Shown: positions 6,012 through 13,484, counted from the stretch's first letter. The stretch: 15,645 nt of DNA from Spirochaetaceae bacterium (GCA_003141795.1 PLNO01000140.1:1423-17067), one strand, 5' to 3'. Notes: generated by a model from the sequence alone, not told the origin. Made by a program: numbers and translations.

Positions 6012-7261
6012 GATGCCCTCCCTCGATCTTTCTTCTTTTCCTTACGGGCTCCACGGTCATGATTGGCAGTTGGCGGATCGATGAAGATGCTCTCTGAAAT
6101 TTGACGGATCCCGTCTCCCGCAGTTCCCCCAAGATGATAGTACCGTTGAGTCATCTCATCGCTCAAATGTCCGGTGACGCTCTGGACAGTCTGTAGAGGG
6201 ACGCGTGCATCAACAAGGAAACTGTTGTAAGTATGCCGCCATGCGTGGAAGTCGAGCCCGCGAGCCTGCCTTGACCCCGGCAGGGGGGCGCGCTTTTCTT
6301 TCTTCCACTTTGGATCGTCGGAGATCCCAATGGCCTTCATCCTTTCGATCAGTGCTTCTGTGAACTCGCGCTGATTCATTGGATGGTCGGGTTTGATTGA
6401 ATAGAAAACAAAGCGGTTGTCGCCTCCGTGTGGATTTTTCTTGATGAGTGCTGCGAGCTCCTCATAGACCATCGAAGGGATCGGGACGATTCGCATTTTT
6501 CCGGTCTTTGTAGGACCTTCTTTGTACCGCGGGGACCAGCGCTGCACTACCTCGAGGTGTTCGGGGTGTACTGTGCTTTCCTTCAAGTCTGCAATTTCCG
6601 AGGCGCGGAGACCTGTCGCGGCCGCTGTCTTGTTCGCTACATAGCATCGTCGATCCGGCCACTCCTCCGCGAATAGCGCGCGGATCTCGTGTGGTAGGAA
6701 CGCGCTGCGATCCTTGCGGTCTCTCTCCGACACAGCTTCGACTATAGGCATGCGTCGCATCATCTTCTTTCGGTAGGCGGCTTTCAGGATGAGACGCAAT
6801 GCAACCGTGACACGGTTGATAGTGCCACCCTTGAAGCCTTCGTTCTCCAGCTTCTCTTGGAATCGTCGAACATCCTCATCGTCGATTCGATTGATGCGCA
6901 TCTTCCCGAAGTAGGGGAGGAGGTGGTTTTCAACGGATTGGGCATGATGTTCGCACTGCTCTATGCTTGTGCGATGTCCGCGGCGCCGTTTCTCTCGGGT
7001 CCATTCGCCATCCCAGTCGAAGAATCCTTTGCAGAATGAGGCGAAGGTGACCGTCTCTCGCTTAACAATCTGACCGGAATCCAAGTAGTGCTGCGCCCAT
7101 GCGGTAGCCGCCTTACGGTCCTTATTCTTTCCGGTGTCCAGGATGCGAGTGCTCTTCGCGGTTGTCCACCTTCCATCATCCTGCTTGAACTGGGCATAGA
7201 AAACCGCGCCACGCGCTGAGGGCCTGGTATGAATTGAGAAATCAGTGCCTTCTCTGACCAT
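6008..7261 (-). CDS. int: Tyrosine recombinase (phage integrase)
   Basis: The 417-residue product has the full layout of a phage integrase. An N-terminal arm-binding-like part comes first, and a core-binding SAM-like domain spans about residues 70-170. The catalytic domain spans about 185-385. The catalytic set is visible: Arg219 (AATGLRASEI), Lys252 or Lys255 (TKTGKMRIVPI), His339 and Arg342 (FHAWRHT), His365 (TGHLS) and Tyr374 (QRYYH). It would catalyse site-specific integration and excision through a 3'-phosphotyrosine intermediate. ATG at 7261 has GGAGG 7 bp upstream. It reads away from the adjacent tRNA-Leu, whose 3' end is 109 bp upstream of the start, and overlaps the excisionase-like gene. 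The C-terminal tail is very basic (RKEKKKDRGR). Confidence 0.93.
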   Translation of the reverse strand: MVREGTDFSIHTRPSARGAVFYAQFKQDDGRWTTAKSTRILDTGKNKDRKAATAWAQHYLDSGQIVKRETVTFASFCKGFFDWDGEWTREKRRRGHRTSIEQCEHHAQSVENHLLPYFGKMRINRIDDEDVRRFQEKLENEGFKGGTINRVTVALRLILKAAYRKKMMRRMPIVEAVSERDRKDRSAFLPHEIRALFAEEWPDRRCYVANKTAAATGLRASEIADLKESTVHPEHLEVVQRWSPRYKEGPTKTGKMRIVPIPSMVYEELAALIKKNPHGGDNRFVFYSIKPDHPMNQREFTEALIERMKAIGISDDPKWKKEKRAPLPGSRQARGLDFHAWRHTYNSFLVDARVPLQTVQSVTGHLSDEMTQRYYHLGGTAGDGIRQISESIFIDPPTANHDRGARKEKKKDRGRAS

Positions 7262-7305
7262 TCCCGTCCCTCCATCTCATTTTCATCTCATTTATGATGA
7301 TTTGA

Positions 7306-7334
7306 AGGGTAAGGCATTCAAAGTCGGTTGTCAA
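7306..7334 (-). promoter_or_regulatory. Candidate integrase promoter
   Basis: On the minus strand a consensus TTGACA (7334-7329) is followed after 17 bp by TACCCT (7311-7306). Transcription would start near 7299, leaving a leader of about 38 bases with the GGAGG site before the integrase ATG. The -10 is only half-consensus. The promoter would lie inside the element, close to the junction. Confidence 0.45.
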
Positions 7335-7369
7335 CCAAATAATAAATACATACATTATAAATAAATAGA

Positions 7370-7400
7370 TGCCGGAGACGGGGGTCGAACCCGTACACCC
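7370..7400. other. Probable right attachment site within the tRNA 3' end
   Basis: Integrases of this kind recombine in the 3' part of a tRNA gene, usually from the T-loop to the last base, leaving the gene intact at one end. The tRNA here is complete, the integrase lies directly beyond its 3' end, and the flank (7340-7369) turns abruptly AT-rich. The matching copy at the other end of the element is not in the window, so the core cannot be defined. Confidence 0.4.
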
Positions 7401-7455
7401 CTTACGGGGCTGAGGATTTTAAGTCCTCTGTGTCTGCCAATTCCACCACTCCGGC
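7370..7455 (-). tRNA. tRNA-Leu (anticodon UAA)
   Basis: Read on the minus strand, the 7-bp acceptor stem GCCGGAG pairs with CTCCGGC, followed by discriminator A at 7370. The anticodon stem GAGGA/TCCTC holds loop CTTAAAA, with anticodon TAA at 7421-7419. There is a long class II variable arm (CCCC-GTAA-GGGG), as leucine tRNAs need, and a T-arm ACGGG-TTCGACC-CCCGT. CCA is not encoded. The gene serves as integration site for the element on its 3' side. Confidence 0.97.
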
Positions 7456-7474
7456 GCAGGGCTCTCGCCGCCTG

Positions 7475-7567
7475 CTTCGCAGTCGGCTGCCGCCCAAAGG
7501 GATGCGCCGGCTCGGCCGAGGCCACGGGCTCCCGCAGACCACTTCGGGTCTGCTGCCGCCCCAGGGA
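7475..7567 (+). repeat. Degenerate direct repeat, two copies about 67 bp apart
   Basis: Copy A (7475-7502) and copy B (7542-7567) share CTTCG, then GCTGCCGCCC and AGGGA in the same order and nearly the same spacing. Both are followed by GC-rich blocks with CGGC and GGCCGAG. The copies lie just upstream of the tRNA gene and do not code for anything I can recognise. Confidence 0.5.
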
Positions 7568-7676
7568 GGGCCGAAAGGCCGAGCAGGCGCAGGGAAGCGC
7601 AGGCATCGTTCCGATTGAGCGAGCGCATCGCCGCCGAGCGTTCATTATCCGACGTCCACGCCGTTCTCCGAAAAAA

Positions 7677-7706
7677 AGCCTACCGTTTTGCCGCCCGTCA
7701 AGTCAA
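7677..7706 (-). promoter_or_regulatory. Possible tRNA-Leu promoter
   Basis: On the minus strand TTGACT (7706-7701) is followed after 18 bp by TAGGCT (7682-7677). It would place the start about 210 bases before the mature tRNA, which is long for a tRNA leader. No better minus-strand candidate is apparent nearer the gene. Confidence 0.2.
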
Positions 7707-7749
7707 GACAATGGGGCCTGACGCCGAACATAGACTGAGGATTTCCTTG

Positions 7750-8568
7750 ATGTCGGACCGAGTCGTTCAGTCGCTCTGTGTCTCCCTTTTTCTCATGAGC
7801 GCGGTACTGCTGTCCGCTGCGGACAGCCAGTATGCGATCAAGGAAGGGGAAACGTTGTTCTCGGTCGCACGCAAAGCGCAGGTGCCCGTCGACATCCTGA
7901 GCGCGTACAACGGGATCTCTGACGCCGCGAAGGTCAAGGTGGGGACGATTATCCGTGTCCCTGTCCCGTACACGGTGAAGAGGGGCGATACGCTGTTCGG
8001 AATCGCTCGAAGCTTCTCGGTGTCTCTGGGGAAGATCCTGGATTTGAACAGATTGCCGCAGGACGCACGGATTCGGGTCGGCGACCATCTCTTCATCCCC
8101 TCGGATGCATCAGGGGGGGCACCGCAGCAGCAGTCGGCGCAGCAATCCGGACAACAGGCGCAGACTACGGGGACGAATCTGGAGGGGATGCCCCCCTCTG
8201 CGCAGACCGCGCTCGTCTGGCCGCACACGGGCAAACGCGAGCCGATCAAGGGCAAGATCACGGGTCTCGTGATCCACGGAGCGGCAGGGGATGTTGTGCA
8301 TTCCGCGACATCCGGTGAGGTGAAGTGGGCTGCATCGTACTGGGGACTGGGAAAGATCGTCATCATCAAGTCGGGGAACGGCACGATCTTCACGTACGGG
8401 GGAAATGAAGAGCTACTGGTGAACGTTGGAGACAGGGTGGGGCCGGGAACGGATATCGCCCGGCTGGGAGAGAGTCCCCAGGGAGGGGGCGCCAAGCTGT
8501 ACTTCAGCATCAAGGACGCGAATGGACAGGTAGTGGATCCGGAGAAGTTTTTCTCCGCAAAGAGCTAG
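7750..8568 (+). CDS. LysM-LysM-degenerate M23 envelope protein (NlpD-like)
   Basis: The 272-residue product starts at ATG 7750, with GAGG 9 bp upstream. The frame is open further back, but the signal peptide begins here: MSDRVV followed by a hydrophobic stretch to residue 23, and AADS as a likely cleavage site. Two LysM domains follow (about 28-71 and 74-117), binding peptidoglycan. Then comes a Gln/Ala-rich linker, then a LytM/M23-like domain (156-268). In register with NlpD, both metal-binding motifs are lost: the HxGxD site reads ITGLV and the HxH site reads KLY. It is therefore probably not a peptidase but an activator of cell-wall amidases or a structural protein in the periplasm. No lipobox cysteine is seen, unlike E. 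coli NlpD. The sigma factor gene starts 16 bp downstream. Confidence 0.85.
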   Translation: MSDRVVQSLCVSLFLMSAVLLSAADSQYAIKEGETLFSVARKAQVPVDILSAYNGISDAAKVKVGTIIRVPVPYTVKRGDTLFGIARSFSVSLGKILDLNRLPQDARIRVGDHLFIPSDASGGAPQQQSAQQSGQQAQTTGTNLEGMPPSAQTALVWPHTGKREPIKGKITGLVIHGAAGDVVHSATSGEVKWAASYWGLGKIVIIKSGNGTIFTYGGNEELLVNVGDRVGPGTDIARLGESPQGGGAKLYFSIKDANGQVVDPEKFFSAKS

Positions 8569-8584
8569 CCATGAAAGGGTGTAT

Positions 8585-9694
8585 ATGGGAAGGCACCTTG
8601 AGAAGGAAAGGGCAGGAAGCCCGACCCGTGCCGGCACTGGTGGAAGGCCTGGAGCGGGGGTAAGCGCGATTGCGAGCTCGGACGACGATTCCCGGAGCGC
8701 GGCAGCGGCCGGATTCCTGGAAAGCCCGATCGTCCTGCTTGCCGAGGAAACGCGCGGGAGGGACACGCCCGAGGAGAAGGATCTCCTCGCGCTGTACATC
8801 CGTCAGATAGCCCGGTATTCGCTACTGACGGGGTCGGACGAGCAGCAGATCGGTGGCGCCATCCATCGGTCGCGCGACGAGCTTGCCGGACTCGAGCAGA
8901 AGGCCGCCGACTGCCGTGTGTCGAAACGCGCCTATCTCCGGCGCAAAGCCGAGCTCGAGCACGAGATCGGCCAGCTGAAGAACAGGCTGATCCTGGGCAA
9001 CCTCCGCCTCGTGGTCAGTGTGGCCAAGAAGTACCAGCACCGCGGCGTTGCGTTGCTCGACCTCGTTGACGAGGGGAACATCGGCCTGATCGAGGCGGTC
9101 GAGCGATTCGACTACCGCAAAGGCTGCCGTTTTTCCACGTATGGAACGTGGTGGATCAAGCAGGCCGTGATCAAGTCCTTGGCGGAGAACGGGAAGGCGA
9201 TCAAGATCCCGATCCACCTGCTCAATACGATCAAGAAATGCTTCTCCATTGCGCGGCAGCTCACCCAGGAGCTCGGTCGTGAGCCGACGAACGCGGAAAT
9301 CGCCGATTACCTGCGCATGTCGAAAACACGGGTGGAGGAGCTCATTTCGCTGTCATGGGACCCGACCTCCCTCGACACTCCCGTGGCGGGGGAGAACCCC
9401 ACCCGGCTGGCGGACCTCATCCGCGACGACGCCTCGGCCAAGCCCTTCGAGGGGGCCTTCGCCATCGCGCTGCAGGACACCCTCGCCATGGTGCTGGAAA
9501 AGCTCAACGAGCGGGAGATGCGGATCATCAAGCTGCGTTTCGGGCTCGACGGGGAAGGCCCCTTCACCCTCGAGGAAACGGGGAAGATCCTGGGAATCAC
9601 CCGTGAGCGGGTTCGCCAGATCCAGGAGCGGGCACTCGTGAAGCTGCGCAGCCTGCGGGTTTCGAGCGAGCTGGAAGCGTTCATACAGGGATGA
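8585..9694 (+). CDS. Sigma-70 family RNA polymerase sigma factor (group 2, RpoS/RpoD-like)
   Basis: About 369 residues. An N-terminal extension of some 60 residues without known motifs precedes region 1.2 (ALYIRQIARYSLLT, about 69-82). Region 2 runs from about 137 to 205 and has the core-binding and -10-reading motifs LVDEGNIGLIEAVERF and FSTYGTWWIKQAV. Region 3 follows to about 283. Region 4 (about 298-363) has the -35-reading helix-turn-helix LEETGKILGITRERVRQIQE. The long region 1.1 and the large non-conserved insert of housekeeping RpoD are absent, so this is an alternative group 2 factor. ATG 8585 has AAAGGG 5 bp upstream; GTG 8579 is an alternative. It follows the LysM gene closely and is presumably co-transcribed with it, as rpoS follows nlpD in proteobacteria. 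Confidence 0.9.
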   Translation: MGRHLEKERAGSPTRAGTGGRPGAGVSAIASSDDDSRSAAAAGFLESPIVLLAEETRGRDTPEEKDLLALYIRQIARYSLLTGSDEQQIGGAIHRSRDELAGLEQKAADCRVSKRAYLRRKAELEHEIGQLKNRLILGNLRLVVSVAKKYQHRGVALLDLVDEGNIGLIEAVERFDYRKGCRFSTYGTWWIKQAVIKSLAENGKAIKIPIHLLNTIKKCFSIARQLTQELGREPTNAEIADYLRMSKTRVEELISLSWDPTSLDTPVAGENPTRLADLIRDDASAKPFEGAFAIALQDTLAMVLEKLNEREMRIIKLRFGLDGEGPFTLEETGKILGITRERVRQIQERALVKLRSLRVSSELEAFIQG

Positions 9695-9723
9695 GTGCCC
9701 GTCGAACGGCGTGCGCGGTAACC

Positions 9724-9752
9724 TTGACATGACAGAATGCCGCTTCTACAAT
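9724..9752 (+). promoter_or_regulatory. Near-consensus sigma-70 promoter before the amidohydrolase
   Basis: TTGACA (9724-9729) and TACAAT (9747-9752) are separated by 17 bp. Transcription would start near 9759, about 20 bases before ATG 9779, with AAGGAAGG as ribosome site between. It should drive the three-gene unit that ends at the terminator at 12734-12764. Confidence 0.8.
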
Positions 9753-9778
9753 AGCCCAGGTTTTGCAAAGGAAGGTGC

Positions 9779-11014
9779 ATGCTCACCACGTACTCGTTGA
9801 GCGGTTTGACCGTGGTTACGCCGGATTCCGCCACCGCAGGCACGAGCATCCAGGTCGACCAGAAGAAACTGGGTCGGCTCGGAGGCAAGAGCAAGCTGGA
9901 TGTCCGCTTCGGTGACGGTTTCGCGGCGTTTCCCGCGTTGATCAATAGCCACGACCATTTCAATGGCAACTATCTTCCCAAGGTGGGGCCCCCGCCGGGG
10001 GAGTTCTACGTCAACTGGTCCTACTGGGACAACGACCTGAAGAACTCCGACGTCGTCAAGGTGGAGCGGGCCAAGACGAGCGTGGAGGAGAGGTATTTCC
10101 TCAGCGCGTACAAGAACCTTTTTTCAGGGGTCGTCACCGCCAATGATCACTTCCCCCACGAATGGAACGAGCCGTTCATTCCTCGGCTCCCCATGCGCGT
10201 GATCAGGAACTACACCCTCTCTCACGAGTGCTCCTCCTACGATCTGAAGTGGGGGGACGGCTTCGAGGTGGAGCATGCACGCGCGCGCAAGAGCGGCTTC
10301 CCCTACATAACGCACCTGGAAGAGGGGTTCGACGAGGAATCGCAGAGCGGGATCGATATCCTGGAAGCCGCCGGATGCCTGGACGACCACACGCTCATGA
10401 TCCACTGCATCGGGTTTTCCGATGAGGACATCCAGAAGGTAAAGAAGGCCGGAGCGCACGTTTCCTGGTGCGCGAACTCCAACGTCTTCATGTTCAACGT
10501 CACCTGCAAGATCAAGAAGATGCTGGAAGCCGGTGTCAACGTCTCCATCGGCACCGACTCCACTGCGACAGGTTCGGTGAACATCCTGGAGGAGATGCGG
10601 TTCGACAGGGAAATCTACCGAAAGATGTATCAGGAGGACCTGCCGGCAAAGACCATCGTCAACATGGTGACGGTGAATCCCGCCCGCGCGTTCCGCATCC
10701 AGAAGGAAACCGGAACCATCGCCGAGGGGAAGCTCGCCGACATCCTGATTGTCCGCCAGCAGCACGAGGACCCGTGGGAGTCCCTCGTGGCGGCACGCCC
10801 GGAAGACATCGAGCTGCTCGTCCAGGACGGATCACCCATCCTGGGTGATGCGCGCCACGAGGAGCTCTTCACGGGAAGGGGAGTCGCGTACACCACGGTT
10901 TCGGTGCGCGGACGGAAAATGCTGGTCAAGGGGGATCCCGCCGGCCTCATGGAGCGGGTGCGCAAGGCCGTCGGCTTCCGCAAGGTCCTTGACTTCATGC
11001 CGCTTGACATCTAG
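9779..11014 (+). CDS. Metal-dependent amidohydrolase (ATZ/TRZ-type subfamily)
   Basis: The 411-residue product has the amidohydrolase beta/alpha-barrel landmarks: His58-x-His60 (INSHDHFNG) after strand 1, His179 (YITHLEEG), His209 (LMIHCIGF) and Asp260 (SIGTDSTATGS). A SWCANSN segment near 230 matches the conserved CPxSN-like loop of the ATZ/TRZ deaminase and chlorohydrolase group, and EEMR follows the aspartate as it does there. The barrel is capped by a beta-sandwich with AEGKLADILIV. The usual HTH of strand 1 is HDH here. It would hydrolyse or deaminate a small nitrogen compound in the cytoplasm, but the substrate cannot be read from sequence. It is the first gene after a strong promoter and lies 24 bp before the cyclic-nucleotide/TPR gene. 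Confidence 0.8.
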   Translation: MLTTYSLSGLTVVTPDSATAGTSIQVDQKKLGRLGGKSKLDVRFGDGFAAFPALINSHDHFNGNYLPKVGPPPGEFYVNWSYWDNDLKNSDVVKVERAKTSVEERYFLSAYKNLFSGVVTANDHFPHEWNEPFIPRLPMRVIRNYTLSHECSSYDLKWGDGFEVEHARARKSGFPYITHLEEGFDEESQSGIDILEAAGCLDDHTLMIHCIGFSDEDIQKVKKAGAHVSWCANSNVFMFNVTCKIKKMLEAGVNVSIGTDSTATGSVNILEEMRFDREIYRKMYQEDLPAKTIVNMVTVNPARAFRIQKETGTIAEGKLADILIVRQQHEDPWESLVAARPEDIELLVQDGSPILGDARHEELFTGRGVAYTTVSVRGRKMLVKGDPAGLMERVRKAVGFRKVLDFMPLDI

Positions 11015-11038
11015 CTTTCACGGAGGAGCGGACGGGTA

Positions 11039-12079
11039 GTGTCTCCCAAGGCTGTTCAATACAGAGCCAACTCGATCATCTACTTCAAGGGCGACCAGAG
11101 TGAGAGGATTTTCCTCCTCAACTCGGGGAAGGTGAGCCTTAACTACGTCGACATCGAGACGGGGCAGGAGGTTCGGGATCTGATCAAGATGGGGGAGTTC
11201 TTCGGCGTGAAGTCCGCCCTGGGACGATACATCCGCGAAGAAACAGCCGTCGTGCTGCAGGATGCGGCGGTGATGGTGTTTTCCGTTCCCGAGTTCGAGT
11301 CCCTCGCCTCGAAGAACACGCGCATCATCATGAAGATGCTCAAGGTGTTCTCCAACCAGCTACGGCGCATCCACCGTCAGGTCCAGAACCTGATGGTGAG
11401 CGACGAACAGGTCAATCCCGAGACGGGTTTGTACAAGATCGGCGAATACTACCTGAAGAACAAGCGTTACGGGCAGGCACTGCACGCGTACAAGCGCTAC
11501 TTGGTCTACTATCCTTCGGGATCGTTCGCATCGGACGTCGCCATAAAGCTCCAGCAGGCGGAGGAGTTCCTCTCCCGCTACGGGTCGGGGAGTCCCCCCG
11601 CGTCCGCGTCCGCTCCTACGCCGAGCCCGATCCAGCCCTCCCTCTCCGCGCCTTCGCGGTCCGCCGCAAGCGCCGCGCCGGCTGCGACGTCCGATCAAGC
11701 GCAGGGCTACTACAATGCGGTGAGCCTCGTGAGTCAGGAGAAGTTCCTGGAGGCCTTCAAGGCCTTCAAGAAGATCCTGGAGGGCGGGGCGGATCCCGAA
11801 TACACGGCAAAGGCCGAGTTCGAGATGGCAAAGTGCCTTTTCTACCTCAAACAGTTCGACAACTGCATCAAGTCCTTCACGGCCATCGTCCAGAAGCAGC
11901 CCAAGCACCCGGAGATGAAGGACGCCCTGTTCTTCGTCGGACGGTCGTACGAGGAGAAGGGCGACAAGGTGAAAGCGGGCGGCTTCTACAAGAAGATCAT
12001 CAGCATGGGGCCCGAGGATGATCCGGTCATCCGCAAGGTGAGGAAGGCGCTGCGGACCCTCGAAGGGGAAAAGGTATGA
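11039..12079 (+). CDS. Cyclic-nucleotide-binding-like domain fused to TPR repeats
   Basis: 346 residues. Residues about 4-118 form a cyclic-nucleotide-binding beta-roll and its following helix. There is no DNA-binding domain. Instead a TPR-like pair (129-182) follows, then a Pro/Ala/Ser-rich linker (183-219), then further TPR-like helices (221-340, for example EAFKAFKKILEGG and AKCLFYLKQFDNCIKSF). The phosphate-binding cassette is not canonical: where FGE and RSA/RTA are expected it reads FFGV and REETA, so cAMP may not be bound. It starts with GTG, with GGAGGAG 10 bp upstream. Its stop overlaps the Crp-like gene as ATGA, so the two proteins are probably made together. It is likely a cytoplasmic sensor or scaffold that works with the Crp-like partner; this is inference. 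Confidence 0.8.
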   Translation: MSPKAVQYRANSIIYFKGDQSERIFLLNSGKVSLNYVDIETGQEVRDLIKMGEFFGVKSALGRYIREETAVVLQDAAVMVFSVPEFESLASKNTRIIMKMLKVFSNQLRRIHRQVQNLMVSDEQVNPETGLYKIGEYYLKNKRYGQALHAYKRYLVYYPSGSFASDVAIKLQQAEEFLSRYGSGSPPASASAPTPSPIQPSLSAPSRSAASAAPAATSDQAQGYYNAVSLVSQEKFLEAFKAFKKILEGGADPEYTAKAEFEMAKCLFYLKQFDNCIKSFTAIVQKQPKHPEMKDALFFVGRSYEEKGDKVKAGGFYKKIISMGPEDDPVIRKVRKALRTLEGEKV

Positions 12080-12735
12080 GCCCTGCTGCCGGTCCGGATC
12101 TCTCCATGTTCAACCGGTTCTCCACCACGTTCCGCAAGGGAGACCTGATCTTCTGCGAGTACGAGCCGGGCGACACCTTCTACCTCATCCAGGCCGGAAG
12201 GGTTCAGATCGTCCGCATCATCGGGGACCTGGAAAAGAACATCGACATCCTCTACCCGGGGGAAGTGTTCGGGGAGATGGCGATCCTTGAGGAAGCGCCT
12301 CGCTCGGCGACAACGATCGCCCTGGACGACGTGAAAGCGCTGGAGTTCACCCGGGAGAACTTCGAAGTCCTGATGATGGGCAACCCGCAGATCGCGATGA
12401 AGCTGCTGAAGCTCTTCGTCAAGCGCATTTACGATCAGAAACGCAGGTTCATGATCCTCACCCTGGATGATATCGAAGCCAAGGTTGCCGACGTGTTCCT
12501 CATGCTCGCGGAGAACCAGGCCATTGACACCTCGGCCGTGGATACCATCGATTTCAAAACCACCGTCGACGACATGTCGCACTGGGCGGGAATCCCTCCG
12601 GGGCAGTGCCGGGAGGTGCTCAACCATTTCGTGGCGCAGAGGCGCATCGAGCTCCATCCCGACAGGATCGTCGTGAAGAACATCAACGACTTCGGGAGGT
12701 TCGTTAACTCCCGGAGAAAGAAACAGGAGAAATAA
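12076..12735 (+). CDS. Crp/Fnr-family transcription regulator
   Basis: 219 residues. The N-terminal cyclic-nucleotide-binding domain (about 11-125) has an intact phosphate-binding cassette, FGE at 65-67 and RSAT at 76-79, which supports binding of cAMP or a similar nucleotide. A dimerisation helix follows. A winged helix-turn-helix (about 160-205) reads TTVDDMSHWAGIPPGQCREVLNHF and continues to a wing with DRIVVKNINDF. No Fnr-type cysteine cluster is seen. It begins inside the last codons of the TPR fusion gene (ATGA overlap) and ends directly at a strong terminator. Its targets are unknown; the amidohydrolase operon or the neighbouring liv genes are possible. Confidence 0.9.
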   Translation: MSPAAGPDLSMFNRFSTTFRKGDLIFCEYEPGDTFYLIQAGRVQIVRIIGDLEKNIDILYPGEVFGEMAILEEAPRSATTIALDDVKALEFTRENFEVLMMGNPQIAMKLLKLFVKRIYDQKRRFMILTLDDIEAKVADVFLMLAENQAIDTSAVDTIDFKTTVDDMSHWAGIPPGQCREVLNHFVAQRRIELHPDRIVVKNINDFGRFVNSRRKKQEK

Positions 12736-12764
12736 AAAAGCGCGCTTCAAAGCGCGCTTTTTTT
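12734..12764. terminator. Bidirectional intrinsic terminator
   Basis: A run of six A, then GCGCGC, loop TTCAAA, GCGCGC and a run of seven T form a textbook terminator that works in both directions. It starts within the stop codon of the Crp-like gene and lies 16 bp from the stop of the convergent livF gene, so it serves both operons. Confidence 0.95.
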
Positions 12765-12779
12765 CCGTCTCTGATGAGC

Positions 12780-13484
12780 CTATATTCCGAGGTACGCCGC
12801 CTTCACCTGCGGGTTCGCCGCGATTTCGTGCGCCGGGCCTGATAGCACGATCCGCCCCGTTTCCAGCACGTACGCCCTGCTTGCAATGGAGAGGGCCATC
12901 TGCGCATTCTGCTCGACCAGCAGGATGCTCGTGCCCTGCTTGTTGATTTCAACGATGATGTTGAAGATCTCCTCCACGAGGATCGGTGACAACCCCATCG
13001 AAGGCTCGTCGAGCAGGAGGAGGGTGGGCTTGCTCATGAGCCCCCGGGCAGTGGCGAGCATCTGCTGCTCACCGCCGGAGAGGGTGCCGCCGTACTGAGT
13101 GGCCCGCTCCTTGAGCCGTGGGAAGCTCTTGTAGGCGCGTTCCAGGGTCTGCTGGATCTCGGCCTGATCCGATCGTGTGTAGGCCCCCATCATGAGGTTC
13201 TCCCGCACGGAGAGCGGCGCGAAGATCTTCCTGCCCTCGGGAACGTGGCTGATGCCGGCTTCGACGATCTTCTCCGCGGCCATCGATGCGAGGTCCTGGC
13301 CCTTGAAGGTGATCGATCCCGTCGTCGAACGCAGGAGGCCGGAGATGGTGCGGAGCGTGGTCGACTTCCCCGCGCCGTTGGCGCCGATGAGAGTGACGAT
13401 CTCCCCTTCGTTCACATTGAAGGAAACACCCTGCAGCGCGTGGATGGCGCCGTAGTAGACGTTGAGGTTCTCAACCTGCAGCAC
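12780..13484 (-). CDS. livF: Branched-chain amino acid ABC transporter ATP-binding protein LivF
   Basis: The 234-residue product is an ABC ATPase of the LivF type. It has Walker A GANGAGKST (34-42), the signature LSGGEQ (136-141), Walker B LLLLDEP (156-162) and the LivF-typical VPEGRKIF and LLVEQN stretches. It powers uptake of leucine, isoleucine, valine or related amino acids together with LivG at the inner membrane. The start is GTG at 13484, with AAAGGAG 9 bp upstream inside the end of livG; the two genes overlap by 14 bp. It is the last gene of the minus-strand liv run and ends at the shared terminator. Confidence 0.93.
   Translation of the reverse strand: MLQVENLNVYYGAIHALQGVSFNVNEGEIVTLIGANGAGKSTTLRTISGLLRSTTGSITFKGQDLASMAAEKIVEAGISHVPEGRKIFAPLSVRENLMMGAYTRSDQAEIQQTLERAYKSFPRLKERATQYGGTLSGGEQQMLATARGLMSKPTLLLLDEPSMGLSPILVEEIFNIIVEINKQGTSILLVEQNAQMALSIASRAYVLETGRIVLSGPAHEIAANPQVKAAYLGI

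Larger units (their letters stand above)
1..7370. mobile_element. Integrated prophage-like element, right-hand part
   Basis: The element is inferred from a tyrosine recombinase and an overlapping excisionase-like gene that abut the 3' end of a tRNA-Leu gene, the classic integration site for this enzyme class. Leftward of them lie short, tightly packed genes with 4-bp ATGA overlaps, a gp46-like baseplate protein and a glycosyltransferase, all usual in tailed-phage genomes. The right boundary is taken as the tRNA 3' end. The left boundary lies outside the window, so neither the length nor the second attachment site can be seen. No repressor, portal, capsid or terminase gene is visible here, so whether the prophage is intact cannot be judged. 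Confidence 0.7.
7456..7749. other. Non-coding interval, GC-rich near the tRNA
   Basis: I see no convincing gene here. Open frames on both strands over 7355-7645 are the usual artefacts of a tRNA-Leu and a GC-rich repeat. The stretch must hold the tRNA promoter (minus strand) and the promoter of the LysM gene (plus strand). It contains several short hairpins, for example GCAGACC pairing with GGTCTGC around 7534-7553. Confidence 0.6.

Noticed and set aside
7355..7645. Minus-strand open frame of 96 codons over the tRNA
   Set aside because: It includes the well-known artefact peptide produced by translating tRNA-Leu genes (GGIGRHRGLKILSPVRGVR) and the GC-rich repeat; it is not a protein gene.
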